In this document: positions 34,978-43,288 of the stretch, in pieces | How the letters are laid out: each line of letters starts with the position of its first letter | How positions within the stretch are numbered: position 1 is the first letter of the stretch | Translations under genes and position numbers: made by a program | NCBI RefSeq assembly: GCF_003268675.1 | Contig: NZ_CP029378.1 | Location: 4,092,001-4,156,000 of the forward strand | Source of the DNA: Streptomyces bacillaris | Lineage (GTDB): Bacteria; Actinomycetota; Actinomycetes; Streptomycetales; Streptomycetaceae | DNA: 64,000 nt | Direction: 5' to 3' | Notes under the pieces: generated by a model | Seen by the model: the letters and a program-made list of their open reading frames with translations, nothing else | What the model was told of the DNA's origin: nothing | The model's database searches: none

Positions 34978-35011
34978 TGCACTAGTACATATCTGTTGTG
35001 TGCTAGTACGT
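34978..35011 (+). promoter_or_regulatory. Tandem near-palindromic operator-like repeats before the GNAT gene
   Basis: TGCACTAGTACAT (34978-34990) and TGTGCTAGTACGT (34999-35011) share 10 of 13 positions and are spaced 21 bases apart, two helical turns. Each is nearly self-complementary around CTAG. They lie 21-54 bases before the start codon. CTAG is rare in GC-rich DNA, so two copies here suggest a dimeric repressor site. Confidence 0.55.
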
Positions 35012-35031
35012 AAAGGGGTTAGGGTCCCGTC

Positions 35032-35658
35032 ATGCCTGCGCTTCCCCCTCGGCCCGTGACCCTGACCGGGCAGTACGTGACCCTCGTCCCGCTGACCACC
35101 GGCCATCTCGACGACCTCTTCGAGGCGGGCGGCCGGGACGAGGAGGTGTGGCGCTGGCAGGGCGGTCCGGCGCCGCAGACCCGCGAGGAGCTGCTGACCC
35201 GGCTGGAGGGCGTGCTCACCGAGGCCGGGCGCGGTACGTACGTCCCGTTCGCCGTGCTCCACCGCGCGAGCGGGCGGGCCGTCGGCTGGACCACGTACCT
35301 GGACATCTCGGTGGACGACGAGCGGCTGGAGATCGGCTGGACCTGGTACGGGCGGGCGTACTGGCGCTCCGAGGTCAACACCGAGACGAAGCTGCTGCTG
35401 CTCGGCCACGCCTTCGAGGAGCTGGGCATGGGACGGGTGCAGCTGAAGACCGACCACCGCAACGAGCGCTCCCAGGCGGCGATCGCGCGGCTCGGGGCGG
35501 TCCGTGAGGGGGTGCTCCGGCGCCACCGGCGGCGGCCCGACGGGAGCTGGCGGGACAGCGTCTACTTCTCGCTGCTCGCCGACGAGTGGCCGGCCGCGAA
35601 GGCCCGGCTCACGGCCCGGCTCGAGGCCGGGCCCACGGAACGCCTCGCTGCGGGCTGA
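35032..35658 (+). CDS. RimJ/RimL-type GNAT N-acetyltransferase
   Basis: A 208-residue acetyltransferase of the group that modifies N-terminal residues or small-molecule amines. It begins with strand ALPPRPVTLTGQYVTLVPLTTGHLDDLFEAG; motif region EIGWTWYGRAYWRSEVNTETKLLLLGHAFEELGMGRVQLKTDHRNERSQAAIARLGAVREGVLRRH matches family members (late-stage acetyl-CoA site and conserved NxxSxxAIxxLGA). ATG 35032 follows AGGG. The operator-like repeats upstream suggest regulated expression. Substrate unknown. Confidence 0.9.
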   Translation: MPALPPRPVTLTGQYVTLVPLTTGHLDDLFEAGGRDEEVWRWQGGPAPQTREELLTRLEGVLTEAGRGTYVPFAVLHRASGRAVGWTTYLDISVDDERLEIGWTWYGRAYWRSEVNTETKLLLLGHAFEELGMGRVQLKTDHRNERSQAAIARLGAVREGVLRRHRRRPDGSWRDSVYFSLLADEWPAAKARLTARLEAGPTERLAAG

Positions 35659-35720
35659 ACCGCCACGGCCCGAGCCGGGCCGAACCACGGCAGGCCGGGC
35701 CCGGCACGGGCGCGGCAAAA

Positions 35721-35768
35721 GGCCGGGCACCGCCGTTGGGAGATCCTTTCCCGTGGCTTTGCCCGGCC
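35721..35768. terminator. Hairpin between convergent GNAT and TerC genes
   Basis: GGCCGGGCA (35721-35729) pairs with TGCCCGGCC (35760-35768), with an inner GGGA/TCCC stem in the 30-base loop. It lies between the stops at 35658 and 35782. Confidence 0.6.
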
Positions 35769-35781
35769 ATTGCCCGCCCGG

Positions 35782-36777
35782 TTACCCGGCCGGCTTACCG
35801 TCAGATGGCTTCTCCGAACTCTCCGCACTCTCGTCGGAATCGGCGTTCGGCGGCGGGCGCCGGATACTGAGCACGATCGAGATCGTCAGGATGACCACGA
35901 TCACCGCCAGGCTGATCGGCGAGGGAATCTCCGGGATGGAGGTGCTGATCATCTTGTGCGAGGCCTGGAGCAGGAGCTTGACCGCGATGAAGGCCAGAAT
36001 GATGGCCAGACCCGTGCTCAGGTAGTGGAAGCGGTCCAGCAGCCCCGCCAGCAGGAAGTAGAGCGCCCGCAGCCCGAGGATGGCGAACGCGTTGCTGGTG
36101 TAGACGATGAACGCGTCGTCGCTGACCGCCAGCACGGCGGGCACGCTGTCGACGGCGAAGAGCAGGTCGGCCGCCTCGATCGCGGCGACCACCGCGAGCA
36201 GCGGTGTGGCGACCCGCTTCCCCTCCTCCTTGATGACGAAGTGCGTTCCCGCGTACTCGTCCCGGACCGGCATGATCTTCCGCAGCATCCGCACCGCGAA
36301 ACTCTTGCCCGGGTCGAAGCTGTCCTCCTCGCCCTTGAGGATCTTGTAGGCGCTGTAGAACAGGATCGCCGCGAAGAGGAAGAGCACGAAGGTGAAGCGG
36401 TTCACCACCGCGACGCCCGCCGTCAGGAAGATCGCGCGGAACACCAGGGCGCCGATGACACCGAAGAACAGCACCCGGTGCTGATATTCGCGGGGCACCT
36501 TGAAGTAGGCGAAGATCAGCGCGAAGACGAAGAGGTTGTCGACCGAAAGGCTCTTCTCCAGCAGCCAGGCCGTCGTGTATTCCGTCCCCGCGGTCGTCCC
36601 GAGGACGAAGAAGACCACACCGCCGAAGACGAGCGCGAGGCTCACCCACAGCACGCTCCACCAGGCCGCTTCCTTGAAGCCGATGACATGCGCTTTTCGG
36701 TGGGCAAGCAAGTCGACTGTGAGGGAGACGACCACCGTTACGGCGAACGCCACCCAGAGCCACACCGGTACATCCAC
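35782..36777 (-). CDS. TerC/Alx-family membrane protein
   Basis: A 331-residue protein with eight or nine helices. TerC hallmarks are SLSVDNLFVFALIF and AADLLFAVDSVPAVLAV, each with conserved Asp residues in the membrane thought to bind Mn2+. Relatives export manganese during co-translational secretion or take part in tellurite resistance. The C-terminal tail is acidic (NADSDESAESSEKPSDGK). No ter operon partners are nearby. The stop is TAA at 35782. Its start is 24 bases past the enoyl-CoA hydratase stop on the same strand, so read-through from the conservon operon is possible, although its own promoter is likely. Confidence 0.92.
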   Translation of the reverse strand: MDVPVWLWVAFAVTVVVSLTVDLLAHRKAHVIGFKEAAWWSVLWVSLALVFGGVVFFVLGTTAGTEYTTAWLLEKSLSVDNLFVFALIFAYFKVPREYQHRVLFFGVIGALVFRAIFLTAGVAVVNRFTFVLFLFAAILFYSAYKILKGEEDSFDPGKSFAVRMLRKIMPVRDEYAGTHFVIKEEGKRVATPLLAVVAAIEAADLLFAVDSVPAVLAVSDDAFIVYTSNAFAILGLRALYFLLAGLLDRFHYLSTGLAIILAFIAVKLLLQASHKMISTSIPEIPSPISLAVIVVILTISIVLSIRRPPPNADSDESAESSEKPSDGKPAG

Positions 36778-36801
36778 GCCCGAGACCTCCCCTGTCGATT
36801 G

Positions 36802-37740
36802 TTACGAGTGTGACGTGTCGGGCGCAGGAGTGCGAGGGGGTGTGCGCCGACCGGCTGCCGCCACCGACGCCATCAGCTCCGCGTCCAGGAACGATGGATC
36901 GGCCATCCGGGTGGCGGCCGCATAGGAGTTGAGCAGGGCTTTCGTCACCCGGAGGGCGGCTTCGGGACGGCGTGCGACGGGCTTCGCCCAGGCCCGCACA
37001 GCCTGATCCAATTCGTTCTCCGGAACCACTCGCTGGAGGACGGAGAGCGCTTGCGCCTCGGCCGCGTCGAACGCCCTTCCGGTCAGTATGAGTTCACGGA
37101 CCCGGGCCGCGCCCACCTCATGGATCAGCCGGGGCAGCAGCCCGCCCCACGCCGTCGGCAGTCCGAGCGCCAGCTCCGGCAGCCGGAAGGAGGCGTTCTC
37201 CGCGCCCACCCGCAGATCGCAGGCGAGGGCGAGCGCGAACCCCGCGCCGACCGCCTTGCCCTGCACCCGGGCGATGGTGACGGCCCGGCTGCCGGAGAGC
37301 GCCTCGCAGACCCGGCGGGCCTTCTCACCGGCGACCCGGATGCCCCGCCCGCCCGAATCCTCCGCCAGCCAGTCCGCGAACTCGGCGCGGTCGCCGCCCA
37401 GGCAGAAGTCGTCCCCGGCGGCGCTGAGCACCAGCACCCGCACCTCGGGGTCCGGCACGGCGACGACGGCCAGCAGCTCGTCGAGCATCGCCTCGGTGAC
37501 CGCGTTCCCGGTGTCGGGGGCGTTCAGCTCCACGTACAGGACGGCACCTTCGCGCCGGCTCCGTACCGTCGCGGGCGTCTCGTACGGAGTCGCGGGCACC
37601 TGGTTCGGGGTGGGGGCACTCTCGTGCGAGGTGGCGGCGGCACTCTCGTGCGAGGGCGAGGGCGAGGGCGAGGGCGAGGGCGAGGGCGAGGGCGTCCCGT
37701 CCGGGGAGGGGTTCAGGAAACCGGGCAGCGAGAGCTTCAC
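36802..37740 (-). CDS. Enoyl-CoA hydratase/isomerase-family protein with Pro-Ser repeat N-terminus
   Basis: A 312-residue crotonase-fold protein. The core starts near residue 60 (VRSRREGAVLYVELNAPDTGNAVTEAML); oxyanion loop residues fit AAGDDFCLGGDRAEF and VQGKAVGAGFALALACDLRVG. Crotonases catalyse hydration, isomerisation or hydrolysis of acyl-CoAs; the usual Glu pair is not obvious, so the reaction is open. The first 58 residues include a run of Pro-Ser pairs encoded by seven CGAGGG units (37651-37692) and repeated SHESA motifs, a non-conserved linker. GTG 37740 overlaps the P450 stop (GTGA), so the two are coupled. Confidence 0.82.
   Translation of the reverse strand: MKLSLPGFLNPSPDGTPSPSPSPSPSPSPSHESAAATSHESAPTPNQVPATPYETPATVRSRREGAVLYVELNAPDTGNAVTEAMLDELLAVVAVPDPEVRVLVLSAAGDDFCLGGDRAEFADWLAEDSGGRGIRVAGEKARRVCEALSGSRAVTIARVQGKAVGAGFALALACDLRVGAENASFRLPELALGLPTAWGGLLPRLIHEVGAARVRELILTGRAFDAAEAQALSVLQRVVPENELDQAVRAWAKPVARRPEAALRVTKALLNSYAAATRMADPSFLDAELMASVAAAGRRTPPRTPAPDTSHS
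37651..37692. repeat. Hexanucleotide repeat (CGAGGG)x7 inside the crotonase gene
   Basis: Seven exact copies of CGAGGG encode Pro-Ser pairs on the minus strand. Copy-number change would be in frame, so length variation between strains is expected without loss of function. Confidence 0.9.
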
Positions 37741-38993
37741 AGTGCCACGCCCAGCGAGGTGATGCGCCGGAAGACCATCCGGGGGGCGTAGACCGGCGGG
37801 GAGACCGTCCGCAGGGCGGGGAAACGATCCAGCATCCGGGCCAGCAGCGTCCGCGCCTCCAGCTTCGCCAGCGCCGCGCCCAGGCAGTAGTGGACCCCGC
37901 CGCCGAAGGTGAGGTGGCTGCCGCCGCGCAGGATGTCGAAGGTGCCGGGGTCGGGGTTGCGGCGCGGGTCGTGGTTGGCGGCGCCGTACAGGACGTGGAC
38001 CATGCTGTCCTTCTCGATGGGGACGCCGGCCAGGACGGTGTCCTCGGCGGCGATCCGGGTGTTGATGTGGATCGGCGGGTCGTAGCGCAGCACCTCGTCC
38101 ACGGCCGCGTCGATGTGCTCGGGCCAGGAGCGCAGCCACTCCCAGCGGCCGGGCTCGGCCGACAGCAGGGAGACCATCGACGTCAGCAGCGTCGCGGTGG
38201 TCTCCAGCGAGGCGATGGTGACGAACATGGTGAGCCGGTAGAGGATCTCGTCCGCCTGCTCGCGGTCCGGCTCCAGCGCGTCCCAGGTGTGGATCCAGCC
38301 GGTCAGCACGTCGTGGCGGGGCTCGGCGCGGCGGCGGGCGACCAGGTCGGTGAAGTAGGCGCGCAACTGCACGGTCGCCTCGGCGGAGACCGCCAGATCG
38401 CTGCTGGTGGGCAGCAGCTCCTGCGCGTACACCTGGTTGTGGGTGATCTCCAGGATGTGCGGGTAGTCCTCGGGCGGCAGCCCCAGCCAGGAGCCGATGG
38501 TGTGGATCGGCAGCTGTTCGCTGACCGTGGAGACGAAGTCGGCCTCACCCCAGCGGAGCTTGTCGGCCAGCTCGTCCAGGAGCCGGTCGGCGTGGCGCTC
38601 GACGTCGGGGGTGAGGCGTTCGATGGTGGAGCGGTCGAAGAGGTTGCTCAGCGAGCGGCGCTGGCAGGTGTGTTCGGGAGCGTTGAGCCGGGCCAGGGTG
38701 CTCGTCATCTCCCGGGTGGCGAGGGCGTCCCACCGCTTGGCGTCGTCCTGCCGCTCCTGCCAGGCGAAGTCGGGGGCCTGCCAGTTGCGGCCGCGCAACA
38801 CCTGGCTGCAGGCGTCGAATCCGGTGACGAAGTATCCGTTCCACGGAGCGCGGACGACGTCACCCATCGTCCGCAGCTCCGCGAGTATTCCGTACGGCTC
38901 GGCCTGTCCCTCGGGCGAATTGAGTCTGCGGAGCAGGCCGATGACCGCGCGCCGACCATCGGGGGTCCTGGATGTACCACCTGTGATGCTCAC
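37737..38993 (-). CDS. Cytochrome P450 (second conservon P450)
   Basis: A 418-residue soluble P450. Heme loop: LTFGGGVHYCLGAALAKLEA (canonical FGxGxHxCxG). K-helix: VDEVLRYDPP (ExxR intact). I-helix: FVTIASLETTATLL (the usual acidic-Thr pair is E-T-T). Typical class I bacterial monooxygenase needing a ferredoxin and reductase, neither of which is in the window. It sits directly before the crotonase-like gene, whose start overlaps its stop, and 163 bases after the first P450, so all three likely act in one pathway. ATG 38993; substrate unknown. Confidence 0.93.
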   Translation of the reverse strand: MSITGGTSRTPDGRRAVIGLLRRLNSPEGQAEPYGILAELRTMGDVVRAPWNGYFVTGFDACSQVLRGRNWQAPDFAWQERQDDAKRWDALATREMTSTLARLNAPEHTCQRRSLSNLFDRSTIERLTPDVERHADRLLDELADKLRWGEADFVSTVSEQLPIHTIGSWLGLPPEDYPHILEITHNQVYAQELLPTSSDLAVSAEATVQLRAYFTDLVARRRAEPRHDVLTGWIHTWDALEPDREQADEILYRLTMFVTIASLETTATLLTSMVSLLSAEPGRWEWLRSWPEHIDAAVDEVLRYDPPIHINTRIAAEDTVLAGVPIEKDSMVHVLYGAANHDPRRNPDPGTFDILRGGSHLTFGGGVHYCLGAALAKLEARTLLARMLDRFPALRTVSPPVYAPRMVFRRITSLGVAL

Positions 38994-39156
38994 GCAGAGT
39001 TCCTTGGACTAGGCCCGGGGTTACCGACCAGAACCTACCCCTCCGGATAGCTGCGCCAAGCATCGGACTTTGTTGCCCCCGTCACATGCAATCGTCACAA
39101 ATGCCCGTTGTCACTTGCGAATTGTCGGCCTGTGAGCCTTACGTGAAAACCAGTCT

Positions 39157-40584
39157 TCAGACACGGAAGACGTCGAGGAACGAACTCCACCACCCCTTCT
39201 GCTTCTTGGCCGGTTCCGCAGCGTGACGGGCGGCGGCGGCCGGCTGGGGAGGAGCGTTCCGGTACGGGTCGGGCAGCTGCGCCGAGGTCGGGGCCGGCGG
39301 TTGGGCGGCGGCCGGGGCACGGCGGGCGGCGGTGGGCGTGAACCGTACGGGCAGGGCGACCAGGGCCCGGTGGAAGGGGCCGGGGCGCCAGGCGACGCCC
39401 GAGGCGGGGACGGCCAGCGAGAGGTCGGGCACGGTGTTGAGGATCTTCTCGATCGCGGTCAGCGCGATGAGGGTGGCGGGCGACTTGGCCGGGCAGACGT
39501 GCGGGCCCGCGCCCCAGGCCAGGTGGGCGCCCTTGCTGAGGGTCTGGCGGGCGTCGGTGAGGGACGGGTCGCTGTTCGCGGCGGCGAAGCTGATGAGGAC
39601 CGGGGTCTCCGCCTTGAGCACCACCCCGTCCAGCTCGATGTCCCGGACCGGGTAGTGGGTGGCGTAGTTGGCGATCGGCGGGTTGTTCCACAGCACGTCG
39701 TCGAGCGCGTCCTCGACGAGCATCCCCGAACCGCGCCGCTCGTGCCCGCCGCGGCGGTCGTGTCCGCCCGGCTGGTCGCCGGAGAGCATCAGCAGCAGCG
39801 CGTTGGCGATGAGATTGCGCTCCGGCTCGACCCCGGCGCCCATCAGCATCACCAGCTGGTCCTTCAGCTCCTCGTCCCGCAGCCCCGCCGGGTGCTGGAT
39901 CAGCCAGGAGGTGATGTCGTCGCCGGGCTGGCGCCGCTTGAGCGCGACCAGCTCCATCAGGCACTCCGTCAGCTCCGCGTTGGCGCGCAGCACGTCCTCG
40001 CCGTCGAAGATGGCGGACATCGAGCGGGTCAGCCGGTCACCGATGTCGCCGGGGCAGCCGAAGAGCTGGTTGAACAGCAGCAGCGGCAGCAGCTTGGCGT
40101 ACTCGTTGAGCAGATCGGCGGAGCCGCGCTCGATGAACTGGTCGATCAGATAGTCCGCGATCCGCTCGACGTCCCGGCTGACCCGGCTGCTGTTGAGCCG
40201 CGCCAGCGACTCGGTGACCGCCTTGCGCAGCCGCAGATGCTCGGCGCCGTCGGTGAAGAGGCAGTTGGGCCGGTACATCATCATCGGCAGCACCGGGCTG
40301 TCCATCGGGATCGCGCCCTCGCGCAGCGCCGCCCAGCGCCGTGAGTCCCGGGCGAAGAGCGCCGGGTTCTGGAGCACCCGCAGCGCCGCCTCGTGCTGGA
40401 CGATCAGCGTGGCGTCCACCCCGGGCGCCAGCTCGATCGGGGCGGCGGGGCCGTGCGCGCGGAAGGTGTCGTACACGCGGTGCGGATCGGCGGCGAACTC
40501 CGGCCCGTACAGCGAGGTCTGCTGCTGGTGCATCGGGCACCCGGCGGGGGCGCTGTACGGGGTGGCTCCCGGCGACGGGTCCAT
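39157..40584 (-). CDS. Cytochrome P450 lacking ExxR, conservon-linked (CYP157-like)
   Basis: A 475-residue P450. The heme ligand is clear: HLAWGAGPHVCPAKSPA (Cys near residue 364). At the K-helix position, where ExxR is expected, the sequence is DDVLWNNPP (D-D-V-L-W), as in the CYP157 group described from streptomycete conservons, which lack ExxR. The I-helix region MLMGAGVEPERNLI also departs from the usual acid-Thr pattern. A Pro/Ala-rich tail of about 60 residues ends QKGWWSSFLDVFRV. ATG 40584 follows GAGGAAG. It lies 83 bases after cvnD and is probably part of the same transcript. Confidence 0.85.
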   Translation of the reverse strand: MDPSPGATPYSAPAGCPMHQQQTSLYGPEFAADPHRVYDTFRAHGPAAPIELAPGVDATLIVQHEAALRVLQNPALFARDSRRWAALREGAIPMDSPVLPMMMYRPNCLFTDGAEHLRLRKAVTESLARLNSSRVSRDVERIADYLIDQFIERGSADLLNEYAKLLPLLLFNQLFGCPGDIGDRLTRSMSAIFDGEDVLRANAELTECLMELVALKRRQPGDDITSWLIQHPAGLRDEELKDQLVMLMGAGVEPERNLIANALLLMLSGDQPGGHDRRGGHERRGSGMLVEDALDDVLWNNPPIANYATHYPVRDIELDGVVLKAETPVLISFAAANSDPSLTDARQTLSKGAHLAWGAGPHVCPAKSPATLIALTAIEKILNTVPDLSLAVPASGVAWRPGPFHRALVALPVRFTPTAARRAPAAAQPPAPTSAQLPDPYRNAPPQPAAAARHAAEPAKKQKGWWSSFLDVFRV

Positions 40585-40667
40585 GTTCGGCTTCCTCGGG
40601 GTGATCGCGGGGCGGGTGGTCCCCGGCTTCGGAATGGGTGGGGGTGGGGGGCGGTGTTCTCGGAGGA

Positions 40668-41258
40668 TCAGGCCGCGTGCGCGAGAAGGTGACGTACGAG
40701 GGTGATCAGGGCCTGCGCGGAGGACTTCTGGTCCCGGGCGTCGCAGAAGACGACGGGGGTGTCCGGCAGCAGGTCGAGGGCCTCGCGCAACTCGTCCTCG
40801 GCGTGCTGGGAGTACGGGTCGAAGCTGTTGACGGCGACCGCGTACTCCAGCCCGTACGTCTCCACCAGGTCGATCACCGGGAACGTGTCGGCCAGCCGCG
40901 CCGGGTCGACGAGCAGCAGCGCGCCGAGCGAACCGCGCGCCATGTCCTCCCACAGCTCGACGAACCGCTGCTGCCCCGGCGTACCGAACAGGTAGAGCAC
41001 CAACTCGTCGCTGAGGGTGAGGCGTCCGAAGTCCAGGGCGACCGTGGTCGTCGTCTTGTCGGGCGCCCCGCGCAGATCGTCGACCTGCGCGGCGGCCTGC
41101 GTCATCCGCTCCTCGGTGCGCAGCGGGGTGATCTCGGAGAGCGTGCCGATCAGCGTCGTCTTGCCCACGGCGAAGTGCCCGACGACGAGGATCTTCGCCG
41201 CGCGCCGCACCGCGTCCGGCACATAGATGCTCTCAGCCGAACCGGACTTGGAGTCCAT
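40668..41258 (-). CDS. cvnD: Conservon small GTPase-like protein CvnD
   Basis: A 196-residue Ras-like GTPase of the MglA/Rag-related conservon group. It has VVGHFAVGKTTLIGTL (P loop), TTTTVALDFG (switch I region), LYLFGTPGQQRF (G3, GTPGQ) and VNSFDPYS where NKxD is expected, so base recognition is altered, as in other CvnD proteins. With CvnA-C it forms a membrane-associated complex likened to a eukaryotic G-protein system. Its ATG lies 25 bases inside cvnC, indicating coupled translation. Confidence 0.95.
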   Translation of the reverse strand: MDSKSGSAESIYVPDAVRRAAKILVVGHFAVGKTTLIGTLSEITPLRTEERMTQAAAQVDDLRGAPDKTTTTVALDFGRLTLSDELVLYLFGTPGQQRFVELWEDMARGSLGALLLVDPARLADTFPVIDLVETYGLEYAVAVNSFDPYSQHAEDELREALDLLPDTPVVFCDARDQKSSAQALITLVRHLLAHAA

Positions 41259-41607
41259 GCAACACCTCTTCGAGGATCTTCCTGTCGACGAGCTGGGCCG
41301 GTGGCGGCGCCTTGCGGCGCAGCAGGTGTCCCTGCTGGTTTAAATCCTGGAGCAGCAGCCGGGCCACCCCGACCGGCAGCCCGAGGTGGCCGGCGACCTC
41401 GGCCACCGAGAGGTAGCCGCCGGAGCACAGCTCCCAGATCGCCCTGATCTCGGGGCTGGGGTTGGGCGGCGGCTGCCGGTCGGGGGCGATGGTGACCAGG
41501 GTGACGAGGGAGAGTTCGTCCGCGTCGGGCAGCCCTCGTCCCCCGGTGATGACGTAGGAGCGGACGAACCCGCTGCTGACGCTGGCCTCTTCGCCCGGCG
41601 CCGTCAT
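41233..41607 (-). CDS. cvnC: Conservon DUF742 protein CvnC; carries a TTA codon
   Basis: A 124-residue DUF742 protein with a helix-turn-helix-like core (ELCSGGYLSVAEVAGHLGLPVGVARLLLQDLNQQGHLLRR). It is the third component of the cvn complex. Its start overlaps the cvnB stop (ATGA) and its end overlaps cvnD by 26 bases. Codon 89 is TTA (41341-41343, Leu in QDLNQQ), so production should depend on the bldA tRNA and peak late in growth; this would limit CvnD too through coupling. Confidence 0.95.
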   Translation of the reverse strand: MTAPGEEASVSSGFVRSYVITGGRGLPDADELSLVTLVTIAPDRQPPPNPSPEIRAIWELCSGGYLSVAEVAGHLGLPVGVARLLLQDLNQQGHLLRRKAPPPAQLVDRKILEEVLHGLQVRFG

Positions 41608-42008
41608 ATCTCGCTGCTCACGTTCTGGCGGGGCGGCGTCGTCATCGCCTTCCCCAGCGCGGTGACCTGCTGCTGCATCCGGAAGGACATCGCCTCCATG
41701 TCCACATCGGCGGCGGCGGTGGCGGCGAGGTAGGCGCCGGAGCCCGCGGCGATGAGGAAGATCCAGCCGTCCTCGTACTCCAGGAGCGTCTGGCGCCAGC
41801 GGCCCGGGTTGCGGGTGCCGATGAAGGGGGCGACGGCGCGGCTGAGGGACTGCATGGAGCTCATGGCCGCGGCGACGGTCTCCGCGTCGTCCCGGCCGAT
41901 CTCGCTGGAGTTGGCGAGCAGCAGCCCGTCGGCGGAGACGAGGATCGCGTGCCGGGCTCCGGGTACCTGGAGCACATCGTTGAGTACCCAGGACAGATCG
42001 GGGTTCAC
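41604..42008 (-). CDS. cvnB: Conservon roadblock/LC7 protein CvnB
   Basis: A 134-residue roadblock/LC7-domain protein: VNPDLSWVLNDVLQVPGARHAILVSADGLLLANSSEIGRDDAETVAAAMSSM and LLEYEDGWIFLIAAGSGAYLAATAAAD. Roadblock proteins bind and regulate small GTPases, here CvnD. The GTG start (42008) overlaps the cvnA stop (GTGA). Full family length; the longer frame to 42290 runs through cvnA in another register and is rejected. Confidence 0.95.
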   Translation of the reverse strand: MNPDLSWVLNDVLQVPGARHAILVSADGLLLANSSEIGRDDAETVAAAMSSMQSLSRAVAPFIGTRNPGRWRQTLLEYEDGWIFLIAAGSGAYLAATAAADVDMEAMSFRMQQQVTALGKAMTTPPRQNVSSEI

Positions 42009-43288
42009 TGGATCTCGGATCCTTCCGTGGTCGTCGTCGTGGACCGCCCGGAGCGGGTGCCGCGCTGGAAGGCGCCCAGGCGGGAGGCGGTCTCCTCGTT
42101 GCTGCGCAGCGGCTGGGGCTCGGCCGGGGGCACCGCGGAGACGGGGCTCTTGCGACGACGCTTCGGCAGGCCGCCGGAGGTGGTGGTGATCTGGGCGAGC
42201 TGCTGGGTGGCGGTGTCCGGGCGCCGGTCCGCCGGGGGGAAGAGCGGGGTGGGCGGGTTCGGCGCGGGGGCGGACGCCTGCTGCTGCCACTGAGCGGGCT
42301 GATGGATGTGGGGCTGCTGCTGCCGGTTCCCGTACGCCTCCGGGTCCTGGGGGATCTCGGCGGCGGCCGGGGCGGGCTGCGGGACCTCTGTGGTGAGCAG
42401 TTCGTCGGGGATCAGTACCACCGCGCGTACGCCTCCATAGGGGGAAACGGAGTCCACCGAGACCCGGAACCCGTAGCGGGCGGCGAGCATCCCGGAGACG
42501 GCGAACCCGAACTGCGGCGGAATGCCCAGGCTGGAGACGCTGATCGCCGCCTGGGGGGAGAGGAGGGCCGCGGCGCGGTCCTTCTCCTCCTGGCCCATGC
42601 CGAGACCGGCGTCGTCGACGATCAGGCAGACGCCCGTCGGCACGGCCTGGATGTTGATCTCCACCGGGGTGCCGGGGGCGGAGTAGTTGGTGGCGTTGGC
42701 GAGCAGCTCCGCGAGGACCACGGCGACCGGTTCGACGGCCCGGCTGACGACCGAGAAGTTCACCTGGCCGTTGACCCGGACCCGGTCGAAATGGCGGATA
42801 CGGCCCTGGGCGCTGCGGGCCACGTCGAAGACGGAGGCCACGGTCTCGCGCCGGCCGAGCCAGCCGCCGCAGAGGACGGCGATGCCCTGGGCGCGCCGCC
42901 CGAACTGGCTGTTGGCGTGGTCCATGGCCATCAGGTCGGCGAGGATGCCGGGGTCGTCGCCGTACTTGCGCTGGGCCTTCTCGATCACGACCTGCTGCTC
43001 GTCGGCGAGGCCCTGAAGGGTACGGACGGCGGCCTTGAGGACGGCTTTGGTCTCCTCCTCCGCGTCCTTGCGGACCTCGGCCAGCTCGGAGGCCTGCCGC
43101 TGGAGGAGCCCGTTGTGGACGACGTGGAGCTCGTCCCGCTGCCGCAGGAGCTCGTCCCGCTCGGCGCTCAGCTCGGCGTTGCCCCTGCGCAGTTTGATGT
43201 TGGTCGCGCGAGCCCGCAGGACGGCACCCACGGCTACCAGTGCTACGACAACCAGCGCCCAGATGACGGGGCCCTGTGGAAATGTCAT
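42005..43288 (-). CDS. cvnA: Conservon sensor histidine kinase-like protein CvnA
   Basis: About 427 residues. A single N-terminal membrane helix (GPVIWALVVVALVAVGAVL) is followed by a long coiled coil (about 35-110) and an HATPase-like domain (about 190-320): LAELLANATNYSAPGTPVEI (N box) and IVDDAGLGMGQEE (G1). The His phosphorylation box is weak, as in other CvnA proteins, which act with CvnB-D rather than a response regulator. The Pro/Gln-rich C-terminal tail is disordered. ATG 43288 (MTFPQGP) has GAAGTGAG upstream; ATG 43309 is an alternative. First gene of the conservon operon. Confidence 0.93.
   Translation of the reverse strand: MTFPQGPVIWALVVVALVAVGAVLRARATNIKLRRGNAELSAERDELLRQRDELHVVHNGLLQRQASELAEVRKDAEEETKAVLKAAVRTLQGLADEQQVVIEKAQRKYGDDPGILADLMAMDHANSQFGRRAQGIAVLCGGWLGRRETVASVFDVARSAQGRIRHFDRVRVNGQVNFSVVSRAVEPVAVVLAELLANATNYSAPGTPVEINIQAVPTGVCLIVDDAGLGMGQEEKDRAAALLSPQAAISVSSLGIPPQFGFAVSGMLAARYGFRVSVDSVSPYGGVRAVVLIPDELLTTEVPQPAPAAAEIPQDPEAYGNRQQQPHIHQPAQWQQQASAPAPNPPTPLFPPADRRPDTATQQLAQITTTSGGLPKRRRKSPVSAVPPAEPQPLRSNEETASRLGAFQRGTRSGRSTTTTTEGSEIQ

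Noticed and set aside
40668..40953. Upstream extension of the first P450 through cvnD
   Set aside because: The frame is open but crosses cvnD antisense-independent sequence; ATG 40584 has a good ribosome site and begins the homologous region.
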